Positions 26,175-34,986 of a stretch of DNA of 54,056 nt are shown here, piece after piece. Both the position numbers and the translations under genes were made by a program. The notes under the pieces are model-generated. The model saw only the letters and a list, made by a program, of their open reading frames with translations. It had not been told where the DNA came from and made no database searches. Position 1 is the stretch's first letter, and each line of letters starts with the position of its first letter. The DNA is taken from the NCBI RefSeq assembly GCF_004168625.1, contig NZ_SDWW01000032.1, positions 1 to 54,056 of the forward strand, in the 5' to 3' direction. Source of the stretch: Pengzhenrongella frigida (GTDB lineage: Bacteria > Actinomycetota > Actinomycetes > Actinomycetales > Cellulomonadaceae).

Positions 26175-26660
26175 GTGACCGAGACTGCCGCCGTCACATG
26201 GCTGACCCAGGAGGCCTACGACCGGCTCAAGGCCGAGCTCGACCAGCTGTCCGGGCCGGGCCGCACCGACATCACCGGGAAGATTGCCTCGGCCCGCGAC
26301 GAGGGTGACCTCAAGGAGAACGGCGGCTACCACGCCGCCCGCGAGGAGCAGGCCAAGATGGAGGCCCGCATCCGCGAGCTCACCGCGAAGCTGCGCCACG
26401 TCGAGATCGGCACCCCGCCCGACGACGGCGTCGTCGAGCAGGGCATGGTCGTCACCGCCGTGGTGGCGGGCGACGAGATGACGTTCCTGCTCGGCTCGCG
26501 CGAGATCGCCGGGTCGACGCAGATCGACGTGTACTCCCCGACGTCCCCGCTCGGCGCCGCGATCAGCGGGAGCAAGGTCGGCGACAAGGTGAGCTACGAG
26601 ACGCCGAACGGCAAGCAGGTCCAGGTCGAGATCCTGGCCGCCAAGCCCTTCCAGCCCTGA
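26175..26660 (+). CDS. greA: Transcription elongation factor GreA
   Basis: A 161-residue GreA. An N-terminal coiled coil reaches into the RNA polymerase secondary channel, with the acidic tip in SARDEGDLKENGGYHAARE. The C-terminal FKBP-like domain (IDVYSPTSPLGAAISGSKVGD) follows. It rescues backtracked polymerase by stimulating transcript cleavage. GTG 26175 follows AAGGAG. A TAGACT hexamer at 26024-26029 could be a -10 element, which would leave a leader of well over 100 bases. Confidence 0.96.
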   Translation: MTETAAVTWLTQEAYDRLKAELDQLSGPGRTDITGKIASARDEGDLKENGGYHAAREEQAKMEARIRELTAKLRHVEIGTPPDDGVVEQGMVVTAVVAGDEMTFLLGSREIAGSTQIDVYSPTSPLGAAISGSKVGDKVSYETPNGKQVQVEILAAKPFQP

Positions 26661-26715
26661 CCCCACCCGCCCAGCCTCAGGCACGTCGCGAGGCGGGCGG
26701 CCGGCGAGGTCGACC

Positions 26716-26795
26716 GACAGCGAAGTCGACGAACCGGGAGAAGTGGTCGCCCTGACCCTCGGTCAGGCAGCCACTCCTCCCGGTTCGTCGCTGTC
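26716..26795. terminator. Large branched hairpin, probable bidirectional terminator
   Basis: Arms CGACGAACCGGGAG (26727-26740) and CTCCCGGTTCGTCG (26777-26790) pair perfectly. GACAGCG and CGCTGTC extend the base with a four-base bulge, and a second hairpin (CCTGACC with GGTCAGG) sits in the loop. It lies between the convergent greA and ilvA genes. Confidence 0.8.
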
Positions 26796-26809
26796 TGGGC
26801 GGCGGGCGG

Positions 26810-28069
26810 TCAGCCGGGGACGATGCGGAAGCCGGCCGCGCTGAGCTGGTCGAGCACCTGGGCGCAGTGGTCCGGGCCCTTGGTCTCGAGCTGGACGTCG
26901 ATCTCGACCTCGGCGATCGCGAGGTCCCCACGCGTGCGCACGTGCCCGATGTGCATGACGTTGCCCCCGCTGGCGGCCAGCTGCGCGAGCAGAGCGGCGA
27001 GCGATCCGGGCCGATCGTCGATCCGCACCCGGAACTGCAGGTAGCGCCCCGCCGACGCGAGCCCGTGGCGCAGCACGCGCAGCAGCACGAGCGGGTCGAT
27101 GTTCCCGCCGGACAGGACCGCGACCGCGGGCCCCTCGAACTCGCCCGGATCGGCCATCAGGGCCGCGACCGCAGCGGCACCCGACGGCTCGACGAGGAGC
27201 TTGCCGCGCTCGGCCACGAGCAGCAGCGCCCGGGAGATGCCCTCCTCGCTGACGGTCCGGACCTCGACGCCCGCCTGCTGCAGCAGCGTGAACGGCACCA
27301 GGCCGGGCGTGCCGACCGCGATCCCGTCCGCCATCGTCGCGAGCCGGGCCGCGGTGACCGGGTGACCGGCCGCCAGCGAGTCCGGGTACGACGCCGCGTT
27401 GGCCGCCTGCACGCCGACGACGCGCACGTCGGGCCGCAGGGCGCGGACCGCGGTCGCGATGCCCGCAGCCAGGCCACCGCCGCCGATCGGCACGAGGATC
27501 GTCTTGACGTCGGGGACCTGCTCGAGGATCTCGAGACCGACGGTTCCCTGGCCCGCGACGATGTCGACGTGGTCGAACGGGTGGATCAGCACCGCGCCGG
27601 TCCGCTCCGCGTCGGCGCGCGCGGCGACGAGGGCCTCGTCGACCGAGGTACCCACGAGGCGGACCTCGGCACCGTAGTCCCGGGTGGCGGCGATCTTCGG
27701 CAGCGCGGCGTCGGTCGGCATGTACACGACGGCGTCGATCCCGAGCAGCTGGGCCGCGAGCGCCACGCCCTGCGCGTGGTTGCCGGCGCTGGCCGCCACC
27801 ACTCCACGGGCCTGCTCGGCCGCGGACAGTCGCGCCATCCGCACGTAGGCGCCGCGGATCTTGAACGAGCCCGCGCGTTGGAGGTTCTCGCACTTGAACA
27901 CGACCCGGGTGCCGGCCAGGGCCGAGAGCCCGCGGCTCTCCTCCACCGGGGTACGGGTCGCGACGCCGTCGAGCAGGCGAGCCGCGGCCTGGATGTCGGC
28001 CAGGGTGACCCCCGGGGCGTCGGGCGATGCTGCGAGGGCCACCTGAGCCGGCTCGCCGTGCGCGGTCAC
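26810..28069 (-). CDS. ilvA: Threonine ammonia-lyase (threonine dehydratase)
   Basis: A 419-residue fold-type II PLP enzyme converting threonine to 2-oxobutanoate and ammonia, the entry to isoleucine synthesis. Lys70 in AGSFKIRGA binds PLP; SAGNHAQGVALAA and VPIGGGGLAAGIA bind the cofactor phosphate and substrate. One C-terminal ACT domain (FRVRIDDRPGSLAALLAQLA) replaces the paired regulatory domains of classical biosynthetic IlvA, as in the shorter catabolic-type and actinobacterial forms. GTG 28069 overlaps the stop of the AI-2E gene (GTGA). Confidence 0.94.
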   Translation of the reverse strand: MTAHGEPAQVALAASPDAPGVTLADIQAAARLLDGVATRTPVEESRGLSALAGTRVVFKCENLQRAGSFKIRGAYVRMARLSAAEQARGVVAASAGNHAQGVALAAQLLGIDAVVYMPTDAALPKIAATRDYGAEVRLVGTSVDEALVAARADAERTGAVLIHPFDHVDIVAGQGTVGLEILEQVPDVKTILVPIGGGGLAAGIATAVRALRPDVRVVGVQAANAASYPDSLAAGHPVTAARLATMADGIAVGTPGLVPFTLLQQAGVEVRTVSEEGISRALLLVAERGKLLVEPSGAAAVAALMADPGEFEGPAVAVLSGGNIDPLVLLRVLRHGLASAGRYLQFRVRIDDRPGSLAALLAQLAASGGNVMHIGHVRTRGDLAIAEVEIDVQLETKGPDHCAQVLDQLSAAGFRIVPG

Positions 28070-29253
28070 GCCACGGACCGGGTCGGGACGAACGGGTCGG
28101 TCCCGAGCTCGGGGTACTTGTCGTGCCCGTTGAGGTACAGGAGCACCGTGTTGACCACCGCCGCGATCGGCACGGCGAACAGCGCGCCGACGATGCCCGC
28201 CGCCAGGGTGCCCGCGGCGACGGCGAGCAGCACCGCGACCGGGTGCAACGAGACCGCGTGCCCCATCAGCAGGGGCTGCAGCAGGTGCCCCTCGATCTGC
28301 TGCACCAGCAGCACGACGGCGAACATGGCGAGCGCGATCACCGGACCGTGCGCCACCAGGGCGACCAGGACCGCAACCGAGCCGGACACCAGCGCACCGA
28401 CGATCGGGATGAACGAGCCGAGGAAGACGAGCGTCGCGAGCGGCAGCGCGAGCGGGACCTGCAGGATCGCGGCGCCGATCCCGATGCCGACGGCGTCCAC
28501 CAGCGCCACCAGGATCTGCGTGCGGGTGTACGCGCCCAGCGCGACCAGGCCCCGACGGCCGGCCTCGTGCGTGCGCTCACGTGCCGACTTCGGCAGCAGC
28601 CCGATCAGCCACGACCAGATCTGCCGCCCGTCGATCAGGAAGAACAGGGTGCAGAACAGGGTGATGAGCGCACCGGCACCGACATGTCCGAGCGTGGTCG
28701 TCACCGACAGCGCACCCGAGAGCAGCGACGAGGCGTTGTCGCTCACCGACGTCGAGATCTGGTCGCGGTACACCTCGATCTGTTCGGCGCTGATCTGCAG
28801 CGGCCCGGTCGACAGCCAGCTGACCAGCGTGTCGATGCCGGCGGAGGCCTGGTCCGCGAGGTCGGCGAAGCCGTTGGCGATCGAGCTGCCCGCGAGGGTG
28901 AGCAGACCGCCGACCACCACGAGCAGCCCGACCACGGACGTGGCGGACGCCGCGACCCGCGAGAACCGCACGCGCCGGCGCAGCCACCTCGCCACCGGCG
29001 CCAGGAGCACGCTGAGCAGCAGCGCGACCGTGACCGAGACCGCGATGACCTTGAAGAACGCGAGCAGCCACAGCCCGGCCGCGGTCGCCGCCGCGATCAG
29101 GAGCAGCCGCCACGACCAGGCCGCCGACAGCTGCACGGACCTCGGGAGCGCAGCGTCCAGCGGGTTCGGGCTCGGGCTCGGGCTCGTCTCCGGCACCGGC
29201 ACCGGCACGGCAGCGTCCACGGTCGGGTTCGAGGTGGGGTCCGACGGCGTCAC
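28066..29253 (-). CDS. AI-2E family transporter (permease)
   Basis: A 395-residue membrane protein of the AI-2 exporter/PerM superfamily (DUF20). It has an N-terminal Pro/Ser-rich leader of about 45 residues, then roughly eight helices with the family features GSFIPIVGALVSGSVAVLVAL and VQQIEGHLLQPLLMG. Homologues export autoinducer-2 or act as sodium/proton antiporters, so the substrate here is open. It overlaps metB upstream (GTGA) and ilvA downstream, giving the order metB, permease, ilvA. Confidence 0.88.
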   Translation of the reverse strand: MTPSDPTSNPTVDAAVPVPVPETSPSPSPNPLDAALPRSVQLSAAWSWRLLLIAAATAAGLWLLAFFKVIAVSVTVALLLSVLLAPVARWLRRRVRFSRVAASATSVVGLLVVVGGLLTLAGSSIANGFADLADQASAGIDTLVSWLSTGPLQISAEQIEVYRDQISTSVSDNASSLLSGALSVTTTLGHVGAGALITLFCTLFFLIDGRQIWSWLIGLLPKSARERTHEAGRRGLVALGAYTRTQILVALVDAVGIGIGAAILQVPLALPLATLVFLGSFIPIVGALVSGSVAVLVALVAHGPVIALAMFAVVLLVQQIEGHLLQPLLMGHAVSLHPVAVLLAVAAGTLAAGIVGALFAVPIAAVVNTVLLYLNGHDKYPELGTDPFVPTRSVA

Positions 29254-30473
29254 GCGAGGGCCTGGGTCAGGTCGGCGATCAGGTCGGCGACGTCCTCGAT
29301 CCCGACCGAGAGCCGGATCAGGTCCGCCGGCACCTCGAGGGCGGTCCCGACCAGCGCGCCATGGGTCATCTGCCCGGGGAGCTCGATCAGCGACTCGACG
29401 CCGCCGAGCGACTCGGCGAGCGTGAACACGTGCGTGCGTGCGCACACCGCGAGCGAGGTCTCGACATCGCCGGTGCGGAACGAGATCATGCCGCCGAAAC
29501 CGCTCATCTGCGCCGCAGCGACCTCGTGCCCGGGGTGCGAGGCGAGCCCGGGGTAGATCACCTCGGTGACCTTGTCGTGCCCCTCGAGGAACGCCGCGAC
29601 CGCGGCGGCGTTCGCGCAGTGCCGGTCCATGCGGACCGCCAGCGTCTTGAGGCCGCGCAGGGTGAGCCAGGAGTCGAACGGGCCGGCGACCGCGCCCGAG
29701 GCGTTCTGCTGGAACGCGACCGCGTCGGCGAGCGCCGTCGTGCCGGTCGGCCCGTCCAGCCCGATCGGCAGCTGCGCGCCGTCGGCCACCACGAGGGCCC
29801 CGCCGACGACGTCGCTGTGGCCGCCGATGTACTTGGTCGTCGAGTGCACGACGACGTCCGCCCCGAGCGCCAGCGGCTGCTGCAGGTAGGGCGTGGCGAA
29901 GGTGTTGTCGACGACGAGCAGCGCGCCGGCCGCACGGCACATCGCGGCGATCGCCGCGATGTCGCTGACCCCGAGCAGCGGGTTGGTCGGCGTCTCGACC
30001 CAGACCGCCTTCGTGCGACCGGGCTCGATGGCCGCGAGCACCGCGTCGAGGTCGGTGAGGTCGACGGGCGTGTGGTCGATGCCCCAGGGCCCGAACACCC
30101 GCGCGATCAGGCGGTAGGTGCCGCCGTAGGCGTCGTTGCCCATCACGACGTGGTCGCCGGGACGCAGCACCGCGCGCAGCAGGGTGTCCTCGGCCGCGAG
30201 ACCCGAGGCGAACGCGTAGCCGTGCGCGCCACCCTCGACGGCCGCGAGGGCCTCCTCGAGCGCGGCCCGGGTCGGGTTGCCGGAGCGCGAGTACTCGTAC
30301 CCGCCGCGCAGCCCCCCGACGCCGTCCTGCTTGAACGTGGACACCTGGAAGATCGGGGTCACCACCGCGCCCGTGGCGGCGTCCGGATCCTGTCCGGCGT
30401 GGATCGCGCGGGTCGCGAAACCTGCGGTGGTCCAGTCGGGCTCAGGCGGCAGGTGCTGGGGCGAGGTGGTCAC
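29250..30473 (-). CDS. metB: Cystathionine gamma-synthase
   Basis: A 407-residue Cys/Met-metabolism PLP enzyme. Lys214 in [12 protein letters not shown] holds [23 protein letters not shown] and [16 protein letters not shown] are family motifs. It would join O-acyl-homoserine and cysteine to cystathionine. The sequence alone does not exclude cystathionine gamma-lyase activity, which many actinobacterial members also show. Cystathionine beta-synthase lies 1.8 kb away, so both directions of transsulfuration are represented. GTG 30473 starts the [11 protein letters not shown] leader; msrA is divergent. Confidence 0.9.
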   Translation of the reverse strand: MTTSPQHLPPEPDWTTAGFATRAIHAGQDPDAATGAVVTPIFQVSTFKQDGVGGLRGGYEYSRSGNPTRAALEEALAAVEGGAHGYAFASGLAAEDTLLRAVLRPGDHVVMGNDAYGGTYRLIARVFGPWGIDHTPVDLTDLDAVLAAIEPGRTKAVWVETPTNPLLGVSDIAAIAAMCRAAGALLVVDNTFATPYLQQPLALGADVVVHSTTKYIGGHSDVVGGALVVADGAQLPIGLDGPTGTTALADAVAFQQNASGAVAGPFDSWLTLRGLKTLAVRMDRHCANAAAVAAFLEGHDKVTEVIYPGLASHPGHEVAAAQMSGFGGMISFRTGDVETSLAVCARTHVFTLAESLGGVESLIELPGQMTHGALVGTALEVPADLIRLSVGIEDVADLIADLTQALA

Positions 30474-30603
30474 GGGAGCCAGGCTACGCGGACGGGCAGA
30501 CGGGAACACCCGTCGGGTCTGCGCGCGTTGCACCGGTCGAGCGGAACGCTCACGCGCCGGAGGCTGCAGCGGGCGCGTTGGTGTTGGACGGAAGGTGACG
30601 CAC

Positions 30604-31263
30604 ATGTTCGGATCGATGCTCAAGACGACGATGGTGGCCCCCGAGCGCGCGCTGCGCGGTCGGGACGGGTACGCGTACGAGATCCCGGCGACGCACGCCG
30701 TGCTGGGCACGTCGCTGCAGGGTCCATGGCCGGCCGGGACCGCCCAGCTGTTCCTTGCGATGGGGTGCTTCTGGGGCGCCGAGAAGGCGATGTGGCAGCT
30801 CCCGGGCGTGGTGACGACCGCCGTCGGGTACCAGGGCGGGTTCACGCCGTTCCCGACCTACGAGGAGGTCTGCACCGGCCAGACCGGGCACACCGAGGCG
30901 GTGATGGTCGCGTACGACCCGGCCGTGCTCTCGCACGAGGACCTGATCCGCGCGTTCTGGACGTCGCACGACCCGACGCAGGGCTTCCGGCAGGGCAACG
31001 ACTCGGGGACGCAGTACCGGTCCGCGCTGTACGTGACGCCCGAGCAGGAGGCCGCCGTCGAGGCGACCCGCGCCGCGTACCAGGTGGAGCTGACCCGCGC
31101 GGGCTTCCGCGCGATCACGACCGAGATCCGCCCGGCGGCCGAGGCGGGGACGTTCTACTACGCCGAGGAGTACCACCAGCAGTACCTCGCGAAGAACCCG
31201 AACGGCTACTGCGGGCTGGGTGGCACCGGGGTGTCATGCCCGATCGGGCTCACGAAGAGCTGA
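30604..31263 (+). CDS. msrA: Peptide methionine sulfoxide reductase MsrA
   Basis: A 219-residue MsrA that repairs methionine-S-sulfoxide. The catalytic Cys55 is in [37 protein letters not shown] and [19 protein letters not shown] are canonical. C-terminal cysteines in [13 protein letters not shown] are likely resolving residues for thioredoxin or mycoredoxin recycling. The 45-residue N-terminal extension is typical of the longer MsrA class. The ATG at 30604 is preceded by a GGAAGG site. The gene ends 47 bp before palindromic element B. Confidence 0.96.
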   Translation: MFGSMLKTTMVAPERALRGRDGYAYEIPATHAVLGTSLQGPWPAGTAQLFLAMGCFWGAEKAMWQLPGVVTTAVGYQGGFTPFPTYEEVCTGQTGHTEAVMVAYDPAVLSHEDLIRAFWTSHDPTQGFRQGNDSGTQYRSALYVTPEQEAAVEATRAAYQVELTRAGFRAITTEIRPAAEAGTFYYAEEYHQQYLAKNPNGYCGLGGTGVSCPIGLTKS

Positions 31264-31310
31264 GCCCGCCGCCGACGGCAGCGGATGCCGCCGTCGGGCA
31301 GCGGTAGCAG

Positions 31311-31378
31311 TGAGATCGTGCTTTCGCGCTGAGGTAGTCCTTCACGAAGGACTACCTCAGCGCAGAAGGACTACTTCG
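31311..31378. repeat. 68 bp four-module palindromic element, copy B
   Basis: The layout matches copy A. Half-sites start at 31311 (TGAGATCGTGC, diverged), 31330 (TGAGGTAGTCC), 31349 (GGACTACCTCA) and 31368 (GGACTACTTCG), each 19 bp apart and symmetric about one axis. The inner pair extends to an 18 bp perfect inverted repeat (31326-31343 with 31346-31363). The fourth half-site contains the TAG stop of the leftward Ddn-like gene (31371-31373). Confidence 0.9.
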
Positions 31379-31808
31379 GCCCGGGATCGCGCGGTTCGCA
31401 GACCACGACCGGGATCGGCCGGGTGGTCTTGGTCTGGTAGCCGGCGTAGCCGGGGTTGTTCGCCACCGCCGCGGCCCACAGCTCGACCCGCTCGTCGCCC
31501 TCGGCGGTGCGCGCACGCATCGGTCGGGGCACGGCGCCGCGCTGGACGACCACGTCGGGGTGGGCCACCAGGTTGCGGTACCACCCGGGATCGCGATCCG
31601 CGCCGCCGGCCGAGGCGATCAGGACGAGCTTGTCACCCACCACCGTCACCGCGAGCGGCGTGGTGCGCGCATGGCCGGTGGTGCGCCCGGTGGTGGTGAA
31701 CAGGACCTGCTCGAGGTGCCCGAGCCGGCCGCCGACCCGCCCGCCGGTCCACCGGAACACGAGCCCGTGCAACCGGATGACGAGCAGGGCGGCTCGGCTG
31801 ATCGCCAT
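31371..31808 (-). CDS. Deazaflavin-dependent nitroreductase-like protein (Ddn family)
   Basis: A 145-residue protein of the F420/FDOR-type split beta-barrel family. LEQVLFTTTGRTTGHARTTP, LVLIASAGGADRDPGWYRNL and VHAHPDVVVQRG-like segments match the Ddn pattern, in which the glycine-rich loop and YRNL contact the deazaflavin phosphate. It probably uses F420H2, but no F420 genes are in this window. An N-terminal hydrophobic helix may attach it to the membrane. The stop codon lies inside palindromic element B. The FKBP gene ends six bases beyond its start and may lie in the same operon. Confidence 0.85.
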   Translation of the reverse strand: MAISRAALLVIRLHGLVFRWTGGRVGGRLGHLEQVLFTTTGRTTGHARTTPLAVTVVGDKLVLIASAGGADRDPGWYRNLVAHPDVVVQRGAVPRPMRARTAEGDERVELWAAAVANNPGYAGYQTKTTRPIPVVVCEPRDPGPK

Positions 31809-31814
31809 CTCAGG

Positions 31815-32219
31815 TCAGTTCACGCCGACGATGTCGACGACGAACACGAGGGTGTCGGTGCCCTTGATCCCGGCGGCGGGCATGCCGCGGGGGCCGTAGC
31901 CGAGGTGCGGCGGGATCGACAGGAGCAGGCGGGAGCCGATCTGCCGGCCGACGAGGCCCTCGTCCCAGCCCGCGATGACGGCGCCCAGGCCGATCGGGAA
32001 GCTGATCGGGGTGCCGCGGTCGTAGGAGTTGTCGAAGATCGCCCCGCCCCACGTCTGACCGAGGTAGTTCACGACGAGGTCGTCGCCGGCCACGACCATC
32101 TCGCCGTCACCCGGCTCGAGCACGACGACCTGGAGGTCGGCCGGCGCGGCGACGTCGGGGAAGGTGAGCGTGGGCTTGTCGCCGAACGTTCCGGTGGCCA
32201 CGGGCAGCTGAACAGTCAC
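31815..32219 (-). CDS. FKBP-type peptidyl-prolyl isomerase
   Basis: A 134-residue, single-domain FKBP. The fold motifs GDDLVVNYLGQTWGGAIFDNS, FPIGLGAVIAGWDEGL and IPPHLGYGPRGMPAAGIKGT are present. It catalyses proline cis-trans isomerisation during protein folding. There is no signal peptide, so it should be cytoplasmic. GTG 32219 is chosen because GGAGAT lies just upstream; an Arg/Pro-rich upstream extension is rejected. It is downstream of cystathionine beta-synthase, on the same strand, with 62 bp between. Confidence 0.9.
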   Translation of the reverse strand: MTVQLPVATGTFGDKPTLTFPDVAAPADLQVVVLEPGDGEMVVAGDDLVVNYLGQTWGGAIFDNSYDRGTPISFPIGLGAVIAGWDEGLVGRQIGSRLLLSIPPHLGYGPRGMPAAGIKGTDTLVFVVDIVGVN

Positions 32220-32281
32220 AGGTACATCTCCTTGAGTCGGTGAAGCGATCATCTTCCCCGGGACCTGCCCGGGGCTGGGGG

Positions 32282-33685
32282 TCAGCGGGTCAGGTAGCCC
32301 AGCAGGTCGGAGCGGGTCAGGACGCCGACGGGGTTGCCGTCGTCGACCACGAGGAGCGCGTCGCACTCGGCCAGCGCCTTGCGGGCGGTCTCGACGCTCT
32401 CACCGGTGCCGATGAGCGGCAGCGGCGCGGACATGTGCTTGTCGACCCGGTCCGCCAGCGCCGCAGCCCCGGAGAACACCGCATCGGTCAGGGTGCGCTC
32501 GCTGACCGAGCCCGCCACCTCCCCGAGCATCACCGGGGGCTCGGCCTTGACGACGGGCATCTGCGAGACGCCGTACTTCTGCAGGATCTCGATCGCGTCG
32601 CGGACCGTCTCGGTCGGGTGCGTGTGCACCAGCTCGGGCAGGTCGCCGGACTTGGTGCGGAGCACGTCCGCGACGCTGGCCCCCTCGCCGCCGCTGAGGA
32701 AGCCGTAGGACCGCATCCACGGGTCGCTGAAGATCTTCGACAGGTAGCCGCGACCGCCGTCGGGCAGCAGGACGACGACGACCGGGGCCGGCCCGCCGGG
32801 GTTCTCTGCGCGGGCTGTCTCGAGCCGCGCGGCCAGCCGCAGCGCGGCGACCACCGCCATCCCGGACGAGCCGCCCACGAGCAGCCCCTCCTCCCGGGCG
32901 AGCCGGCGGGTCATGGCGAACGAGTCGGCGTCGGAGACGGCGATGATCTCGTCGGGCACGGTCGGGTCGTAGGCGGTCGGCCAGAAGTCCTCGCCGACGC
33001 CCTCGACGAGGTACGGGCGTCCGTCCCCGCCCGAGTACACGGACCCCTCGGGGTCGGCGCCGACCACGACGACGCCGCCGTCGGCCCGGGCGGCGCTCGC
33101 GTCCTTGAGGAACCGGCCCGTACCGGTGATCGTGCCGCCGGTGCCGACCCCCGCGACGAAGTGCGTGATGCGCCCGTCGGTGTCGGCCCAGATCTCGGGC
33201 CCGGTGGTCTCGTAGTGGCTCGCGGGACCGTTCGGGTTCGCGTACTGGTTCGGCTTCCACGCCCCCGGGATCTCGCGGCTGAGGCGGTCGGAGACCGAGT
33301 AGTACGAGTCCGGGTGGTCCGGCGCGACGGCGGTCGGGGTCACGAGGACCTCGGCGCCGTAGGCCGTGAGCACGTCACGCTTGTCCTGGGACACCTTGTC
33401 GGGGCACACGAACACGCACCGGTAGCCCTTGCGCTGGGCCACGAGCGCGAGCCCGACCCCGGTGTTGCCGCTCGTGGGCTCGACGATGGTGCCGCCCGGG
33501 AGCAGCGCGCCGCTGGCCTCGGCCGCCTCGACCATCTTCAGCGCGATCCGGTCCTTGACCGACCCGCCGGGGTTGAGGTACTCGACCTTCACCAGGACGG
33601 TCGCCGACAGCCCGCGGGTCACGGACGTGAGCCGGACGAGGGGGGTGTTCCCGACGAGCTCGGTGATGTGCTGGGCGTACTTCAT
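32282..33685 (-). CDS. cbs: Cystathionine beta-synthase
   Basis: A 467-residue PLP enzyme condensing serine (or O-acetylserine) with homocysteine. Lys44 in NPGGSVKDRIA binds PLP; EPTSGNTGVGLAL and VGTGGTITGTGRFL are cofactor motifs. Unlike plain cysteine synthases it carries a C-terminal pair of CBS domains (about 345-467), ending in DGNPVGVLTRSDLLGYL, which usually bind adenosyl ligands and regulate. It has no N-terminal haem domain. Together with metB it completes both arms of transsulfuration. The ATG at 33685 gives the expected MKYAQHITELVGNTPLV opening. Confidence 0.94.
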   Translation of the reverse strand: MKYAQHITELVGNTPLVRLTSVTRGLSATVLVKVEYLNPGGSVKDRIALKMVEAAEASGALLPGGTIVEPTSGNTGVGLALVAQRKGYRCVFVCPDKVSQDKRDVLTAYGAEVLVTPTAVAPDHPDSYYSVSDRLSREIPGAWKPNQYANPNGPASHYETTGPEIWADTDGRITHFVAGVGTGGTITGTGRFLKDASAARADGGVVVVGADPEGSVYSGGDGRPYLVEGVGEDFWPTAYDPTVPDEIIAVSDADSFAMTRRLAREEGLLVGGSSGMAVVAALRLAARLETARAENPGGPAPVVVVLLPDGGRGYLSKIFSDPWMRSYGFLSGGEGASVADVLRTKSGDLPELVHTHPTETVRDAIEILQKYGVSQMPVVKAEPPVMLGEVAGSVSERTLTDAVFSGAAALADRVDKHMSAPLPLIGTGESVETARKALAECDALLVVDDGNPVGVLTRSDLLGYLTR

Positions 33686-33783
33686 CGCGTGAGGACTTTC
33701 GAATCGGGGCGGCCGGGACGGGAACGTGCGGCGGCTCGATGCTACCGGCGCGGCTGCCCGCGCCCCCGGACCGCCCTGAACGG

Positions 33784-33819
33784 CCGAGCGCCGACGCCCT
33801 CTCGGACGTCAGCGCTCGG
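33784..33819 (-). terminator. Hairpin downstream of the BI-1 gene
   Basis: CCGAGCGC-GACG and CGTC-GCGCTCGG arms (33784-33796 and 33807-33819) pair with a single mismatch and a ten-base loop. The hairpin lies just beyond the stop of the leftward BI-1/YccA-like gene. A run of thymines is absent, as is usual in this GC-rich DNA. Confidence 0.5.
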
Positions 33820-33842
33820 GTGGTGCGGGTCGTGCGAACCGG

Positions 33843-34691
33843 TCAGTTCCGCAGGATCGCGATCAGGCGGAGGAACTCGAGGTACATCCACACGAGCGTG
33901 ACGATGAGGCCGAAGGCCGCGGTCCAGGCGAACTTCGCCGCCACGCCCTGCTCGACGCCGCGCTTGATCGAGTCGAAGTCCATGATCAGCATGGCTGCGG
34001 CCAGGCCGACGGCGAACAGCCCGACGACGATGCCCAGGCCGCCGCTGCGCAGCGGGCCGAACTCCCCGCCACCGACGTTGAAGACCATGAGCAGCACGTT
34101 GACCAGCGAGAACACGAGGTAGCCGACCATCGCGACCAGCAGCCACTTGGTGAACTTGGGCGTGACGCGCACCTTGCCGGAGCGGAACAGCACGAGGCAG
34201 GCGGCGAACGTCGACATGGTCGCGAGGACGGCCTGCACCACGATGCCGGGCCACTGGGCCTCGAAGTACCAGGAGATCCCTCCGAGGAAGACGCCCTCGG
34301 CCGCGCCGTACAGCATGATCAGCGCGGGGCTCGGGCTCTTCTTGAACGAGTTGACCATGCCGAGCACGAAGCCGATGAGCGCGCCGCCGATGGCGAGCGG
34401 CATCCGAGCCGCCTCGGGCGCCACGACCCAGGTGACGGCAGCGAACGCCACGACGATGGTGAGCAGGAAGCCGCTCTTCATGATCACGTCGTCGTACGTC
34501 ATCCGGCCGGTCTGCACGGAGGTGGCCGACGGCGCGTTGTACATCTGGTCCAACGACGCGGCGTTGTAGCCGGCGGTCGCGGTCGCGTTGCCCTGCAGCA
34601 CCGTGCCGGACTGCTGGCCGGCCTGGTTCGGCTTTCCTGCCTTCTTCGGGTCGCGGAAGATCGCGTTGTTCTCGAAGACGGGGTTGCTCAT
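33843..34691 (-). CDS. Bax inhibitor-1 / YccA-like membrane protein
   Basis: A 282-residue protein with an 80-residue polar N-terminus (Asn/Gln/Ala-rich) and about seven membrane helices. This is the actinobacterial Bax inhibitor-1 (YetJ/YccA-like) family with the MTYDDVIMKSGFLLTI opening and the terminal LVWMYLEFLRLIAILRN. Relatives are pH-sensitive calcium channels or FtsH modulators, but no role is known for this branch. The ATG at 34691 is preceded by AGGAG. It is divergent from an ABC exporter operon; the 295 bp between them shows no other gene. Confidence 0.85.
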   Translation of the reverse strand: MSNPVFENNAIFRDPKKAGKPNQAGQQSGTVLQGNATATAGYNAASLDQMYNAPSATSVQTGRMTYDDVIMKSGFLLTIVVAFAAVTWVVAPEAARMPLAIGGALIGFVLGMVNSFKKSPSPALIMLYGAAEGVFLGGISWYFEAQWPGIVVQAVLATMSTFAACLVLFRSGKVRVTPKFTKWLLVAMVGYLVFSLVNVLLMVFNVGGGEFGPLRSGGLGIVVGLFAVGLAAAMLIMDFDSIKRGVEQGVAAKFAWTAAFGLIVTLVWMYLEFLRLIAILRN

Positions 34692-34986
34692 CAATTCCTC
34701 CTGGTCATGCGCTGCCCGCTCCGCAGCTGCGGAGGATCGGTGCAAGGCCTCTGGCCGTTTCTTACTCTACGCAACGCACCGTCCGCGGATCTCGTTCCCG
34801 ACCCGGCGATCTCACCGGCGATCCACAGCCTCATCCCGAGGACCCGCGCATCCTCCTTGCGGCGTACAGGCGGTCCACAGACAGATCACTCCCCCGGGGG
34901 GCTCGCCGCGGTGGGCGCACGCCGTAGCGTCGCTCCTGGCGGCCTGTTGCGACTGCGCCACTCCCGAATCCGAAGGACTCCTCACC

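Noticed and set aside
30474-30603. SAM-type riboswitch upstream of metB
   Set aside because: No recognisable SAM-I or SAM-IV core motif; only general GC-rich stems.
34692-34986. Additional small gene in the BI-1/ABC divergent region
   Set aside because: Open frames exist but have poor starts and no protein-like composition; it is better read as a promoter region.
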